From assembly GCA_019308625.1 (NCBI GenBank), contig JAFDHU010000053.1, forward strand, positions 6,301 through 13,906: a stretch of 7,606 nt of DNA. Reading direction: 5' to 3'. Source of the stretch: Deltaproteobacteria bacterium (lineage in GTDB: Bacteria > Desulfobacterota > Desulfobaccia > Desulfobaccales > 0-14-0-80-60-11). The notes beneath the pieces are model-generated. The model had not been told where the DNA came from. It saw only the letters and a list, made by a program, of their open reading frames with translations, and did not search any database. Below are positions 5,372-7,606 of the stretch, one piece after another. Each line of letters opens with the position of its first letter. Position 1 is the first letter of the stretch. The position numbers and the translations under genes were made by a program.

Positions 5372-5389
5372 GGTCTTGTCACACAAGCC
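5372..5389 (+). promoter_or_regulatory. Hairpin abutting the HU/IHF start codon
   Basis: GG-t-CTTGT-CAC-ACAAG-CC forms a stem of seven pairs with one bulged T, ending on the base before the ATG at 5390. No Shine-Dalgarno sequence is visible. The hairpin occupies the place where one would be, so it may modulate translation. Confidence 0.4.
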
Positions 5390-5680
5390 ATGGCCCTCAC
5401 CAAAGAAAAACTTATTACCCGTTTGCAGGCTCAGGCAGGTCTCAGCAAGCAGGAATCCCGGGCAGTGGTGGAACGGGTGTTGAGCATCATCAAGGAAACC
5501 CTGGCCCAGGGGGAGGACCTGCTCATCAGCGGCTTTGGCAAGTTCTCGGTCAGGCACAAGAATGCCCGGCGAGGCAGAAATCCACAGACAAAGGAAAACC
5601 TCATTCTTCGGGCCCGAAAGGTAGTGGTTTTCAAGACTTCGGGGGTGTTGCGCAACCGCATCAACGGCCATCGGGTCTAA
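5390..5680 (+). CDS. HU/IHF-family DNA-binding protein (IHF alpha-like)
   Basis: This is a 96-residue nucleoid protein of the HU/IHF family, which bends DNA as a dimer through two beta-arms. Residues 1-40 form the helical dimerisation part, beginning MALTKEKLITRLQAQAGLSK and closely resembling the E. coli IHF-alpha start. The signature follows: LISGFGKFSVRHKNARRGRN (45-64), then PQTKENLILRARKVVVFKTS, including the GRNP turn (62-65) whose proline intercalates into DNA. Length is normal for the family. The IHF-alpha-like N-terminus and GRNPQT favour an IHF-type protein, but no beta partner is in the window, so HU cannot be excluded. The ATG at 5390 is chosen because family similarity begins exactly there; the frame stays open to a TTG at 5315. 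It has its own promoter and a structured leader without a Shine-Dalgarno. Confidence 0.95.
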   Translation: MALTKEKLITRLQAQAGLSKQESRAVVERVLSIIKETLAQGEDLLISGFGKFSVRHKNARRGRNPQTKENLILRARKVVVFKTSGVLRNRINGHRV

Positions 5681-5790
5681 CCGGCCGCCCGCCTTCCGGC
5701 CAGCCTCGCCCCAATCAGCCAATTCGCACCCCCTCTTTTCTCGGGTTTGAAGGAGATCTTCCTTAGCTTCGAGCTCTGGAAATTTTCGCC

Positions 5791-5811
5791 ATGAAAGGCG
5801 CAGCCAGATGA
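5791..5811 (+). CDS. Six-codon mini-ORF coupled to amrS
   Basis: ATG AAA GGC GCA GCC AGA TGA encodes MKGAAR, and its stop overlaps the amrS start as ATGA (5808-5811). Such overlaps allow translational coupling, useful here because amrS has only a weak AAGG about 10 nt upstream. The mini-ORF itself has no clear ribosome binding site, so the overlap may be chance. Confidence 0.2.
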   Translation: MKGAAR

Positions 5812-6965
5812 ACACCAGGTCCTGGGACCCGGGGCAATGGCGCCTGGACCGCCGTACCTTTCTCCGGCAAAGCACCTGCACCCTGGCTGTCCTGTCCCTG
5901 CCCGTTCCCCTTTTTCCCTTCTTTCCCCAGCAGATGCGTCAGGGCTATGTCAAGCCCTACCCCGCCCTGTTCTACCAAGTGCGGGTCAACCAAAAAGTGA
6001 AATGCCTCCTATGCCCCCGCAACTGCGAGGTCAAGCCGGGGGAGCGGGGCGACTGCGGGGTGCGGGAAAACCGCAAAGGGGTGTATTACAGCCTGGTTTA
6101 TGGCAACCCCTGTGCAGTGCATGTGGACCCCATTGAGAAGAAGCCGTTCTTCCACGTCCTGCCGGGCACCCCGTCCTTCTCCATCGCCACTGCGGGCTGC
6201 AACCTGCACTGTATCTTTTGCCAGAATTGGGAAATCTCCCAGGCCAAACCCGAAGAGACCTACAACCAAGACCTGCCCCCGGAGGAAGTGGTGGCCGGGG
6301 CCCGGAAGGCCGACTGCCCTACCATTGCCTATACCTATGTGGAGCCGGTGGTATTCTATGAATATATGCTGGATACCGCCCGTCTGGCCAAAAAAGCGGG
6401 TATCCTGAACGTTTGCCATTCCGCCGGCTATGTCTCCCCTGAGCCCCTGGCCCAACTGGCCGAAGTGCTGGACGCGGCCTGCATAGACCTCAAGGCCTTT
6501 GACGACTCCTTTTACCAGGAGCTGGTGGACGGCGAGCTGGAGCCCGTCCTGAACACCTTGAAGACTCTGCGCCGGCTGGGGGTCCATGTGGAAGTGGTCA
6601 ACCTGGTCATTCCCGAGAAAAACGACCAGCCGGAGAAGCTTCAGGCCATGTGCCGCTGGATCCGGGAAGAACTGGGGCCCCTCACCCCATTGCATTTCTC
6701 CCGCTTCTTCCCGCTGTACCAGATGAAAAACCATTACCCCACGCCGGTGAGCACCCTGGAGCAGGCCCGGGAAATCGCCCTGAAGGAGGGCCTGAAGTAT
6801 GTGTATCTGGGTAATTTGCCGGGCCACCCGGCGGAGAACACTCACTGCCACCACTGCGGCAAGCTGATCATCGCCCGCCGGGGCTACATGGTGGGGGAAG
6901 TGAATCTGAAAGATGGCAAGTGCCGCTTCTGTGGCACCAAAATCCCGGGCATCTGGCGTACTTGA
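5808..6965 (+). CDS. amrS: AmmeMemoRadiSam system radical SAM enzyme AmrS, with Tat-like N-terminus
   Basis: This 385-residue enzyme belongs to the radical SAM family that co-occurs with AMMECR1- and Memo-domain proteins; its reaction is not established. The SAM-cluster motif CNLHCIFCQNWE supplies Cys131, Cys135 and Cys138. Before it lies a family Cys motif, CLLCPRNCEVKPGERGDCG (Cys66, 69, 73, 83), and PIEKKPFFHVLPGTPSFSIA (108-127). The C-terminus carries CHHCG and CRFCG (Cys347, 350, 372, 375), probably a zinc ribbon. The first 42 residues are extra: DRRTFLRQS (14-22) matches a twin-arginine motif and is followed by a hydrophobic stretch to about residue 39, with no clear AxA cleavage site. 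Start choice matters: ATG 5808 includes this segment, while Met43 (5934) has no ribosome binding site. AMMECR1 and Memo genes are not in the window. It follows the HU/IHF gene after 127 nt with no obvious promoter. Confidence 0.95.
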   Translation: MNTRSWDPGQWRLDRRTFLRQSTCTLAVLSLPVPLFPFFPQQMRQGYVKPYPALFYQVRVNQKVKCLLCPRNCEVKPGERGDCGVRENRKGVYYSLVYGNPCAVHVDPIEKKPFFHVLPGTPSFSIATAGCNLHCIFCQNWEISQAKPEETYNQDLPPEEVVAGARKADCPTIAYTYVEPVVFYEYMLDTARLAKKAGILNVCHSAGYVSPEPLAQLAEVLDAACIDLKAFDDSFYQELVDGELEPVLNTLKTLRRLGVHVEVVNLVIPEKNDQPEKLQAMCRWIREELGPLTPLHFSRFFPLYQMKNHYPTPVSTLEQAREIALKEGLKYVYLGNLPGHPAENTHCHHCGKLIIARRGYMVGEVNLKDGKCRFCGTKIPGIWRT

Positions 6966-7048
6966 GTTTTCCGTTTTCAGTTTTCAGGGGTTAATTTAAG
7001 CAACCTGCGGCGGAAAAAACCGAAAACCGAAAACGGAAAACGGAAAAC
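6966..7048. repeat. Long inverted repeat built of GTTTTCN / GAAAACN heptamers between amrS and ychF
   Basis: The left arm GTTTTCCGTTTTCAGTTTTC (6966-6985) starts at the first base after the amrS stop. The right arm GAAAACCGAAAACGGAAAAC (7022-7041) is complementary at 19 of 20 positions, with a 36-nt loop. The right side is four perfect tandem heptamers: CGAAAAC twice, then GGAAAAC twice (7021-7048). The structure covers 83 of the 89 nt between the genes. It could act as a bidirectional hairpin, an mRNA stabiliser or a weak terminator. There is no U-tract after it on the plus strand. Confidence 0.75.
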
Positions 7049-7054
7049 CAAACC

Positions 7055-7606
7055 ATGAGCTGGCGCTGCGGCATCATCGGCCTGCCCAACGCGGGCAAGA
7101 CCACCATTTTCAACGCCCTGACCGCGGCCGGGGCGGAGACCGCGGTTTACCCCTTCAGCACCATCAACCCCAACATCGGGGTGGTGCCGGTGCCCGACCC
7201 GCATCTGCAGGTCCTGGGGGAGCTGCTCCAGCCGGAGCGCTTGACCCCTACTACCATTGAGTTTGTGGACGTGGCCGGGCTTATTTCCGGGGCCTCCAAG
7301 GGCGAAGGTCTGGGCAACCAGTTCCTGGCCTACATCCGGGACACCGACCTTTTGGTGCACGTGGTGCGCTGCTTTGATTCCCCCAGGTGTCCCCACCCCC
7401 TGGGGAGTCTGGACCCGGTGCGGGATGTGGAGGTGGTGGAAACCGAGCTTTTGCTGGCCGATCTGGAGATCCTGTCCCGCCAGCGGGTGAAGCTGGAAAA
7501 AAAGGCCAAATCCGGCTGCAAGGCCTCCGCCGCCGCCTTGGCGGTCCTGGCCAAAGTGGAGGAGGGCCTCAACCAGGGCCGCTGGGCCAAAGACCTGCCC
7601 CTGACC
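7055..7606 (+). CDS. ychF: Redox-regulated ATPase YchF, N-terminal 184 residues (cut by window edge)
   Basis: YchF (OLA1 type) is a universal Obg-family P-loop protein that prefers ATP to GTP and associates with ribosomes and stress responses. The visible half of the usual roughly 363 residues matches well. It starts MSWRCGIIGLPNAGKTTIFN, with the P-loop GLPNAGKTT at 9-17; the Pro-Phe-Ser-Thr-Ile switch region is at 33-37; FVDVAGLISGASKGEGLGNQ (70-89) holds the G3 motif and the family-specific GASKGEGLGNQFL. HVVRCFDSP and the coiled-coil start (about 125-180) follow. The NxxE motif that confers ATP preference and the C-terminal TGS domain lie beyond the edge. The start is fixed by family similarity. 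No true Shine-Dalgarno exists: the GGA of the last GGAAAAC repeat unit lies 10 nt upstream, so the repeat may double as the ribosome landing site. Confidence 0.96.
   Translation, partial: MSWRCGIIGLPNAGKTTIFNALTAAGAETAVYPFSTINPNIGVVPVPDPHLQVLGELLQPERLTPTTIEFVDVAGLISGASKGEGLGNQFLAYIRDTDLLVHVVRCFDSPRCPHPLGSLDPVRDVEVVETELLLADLEILSRQRVKLEKKAKSGCKASAAALAVLAKVEEGLNQGRWAKDLPLT

Noticed and set aside
6009..6854. 281-codon minus-strand frame within amrS
   Set aside because: It is antisense to an unmistakable radical SAM enzyme, and its composition (Gly/Gln/Val/His-rich) is typical of a shadow frame.
7021..7048. Four tandem heptamers considered as a CRISPR or iteron array
   Set aside because: There are no spacers and the units are only 7 bp. 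Their complement lies 36 nt away as an inverted repeat, and no replication or cas genes are nearby.

Overview
The window is GC-rich, densely packed bacterial chromosome. The gene set (DsrE2-type sulfur-relay protein, membrane polyferredoxin, AmmeMemoRadiSam radical SAM enzyme, CxxC mini-protein) fits an anaerobic, probably sulfur-metabolising bacterium. The IHF-alpha-like protein and general gene style suggest Desulfobacterota (former Deltaproteobacteria). That placement is inference; no rRNA or other marker is present.

Left part, all on the minus strand, read right to left: an ArsR/SmtB repressor (3813-4118), a DsrE2-family protein (3245-3688), an isochorismatase/nicotinamidase-fold hydrolase (2579-3100) closed by a good intrinsic terminator (2520-2565), a LysE-type exporter (1727-2389), a glyoxalase-II-like metallo-beta-lactamase-fold hydrolase (1030-1659), and the N-terminal three quarters or so of CoaBC of coenzyme A biosynthesis (857 running off the left edge).

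Right part, all on the plus strand: a 43-residue single-span membrane protein ending in a CxxC motif (4278-4409), directly abutting a NapH-like membrane polyferredoxin (4410-5318), then an HU/IHF-family DNA-bending protein (5390-5680), the radical SAM enzyme AmrS with a twin-arginine-like N-terminus (5808-6965), and the first half of the P-loop ATPase YchF (7055 running off the right edge).

The two halves diverge at 4119-4173, an AT-rich island in a GC-rich window. It holds two face-to-face promoters interlocked around an 8-8-8 dyad, which looks like an ArsR operator. The most interesting reading is that the repressor controls both arms: itself and DsrE2 to the left, the CxxC mini-protein and polyferredoxin to the right. 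This would be a small thiol/sulfur-responsive membrane redox module. The remaining genes are mostly housekeeping or loosely linked.

A heptamer repeat (GTTTTCN on one strand, GAAAACN on the other) starts at the first base after two different stop codons, those of the hydrolase at 1030 and of amrS. At the second site it forms a long inverted repeat filling the gap before ychF. No tRNA, rRNA, CRISPR array or mobile element was seen.
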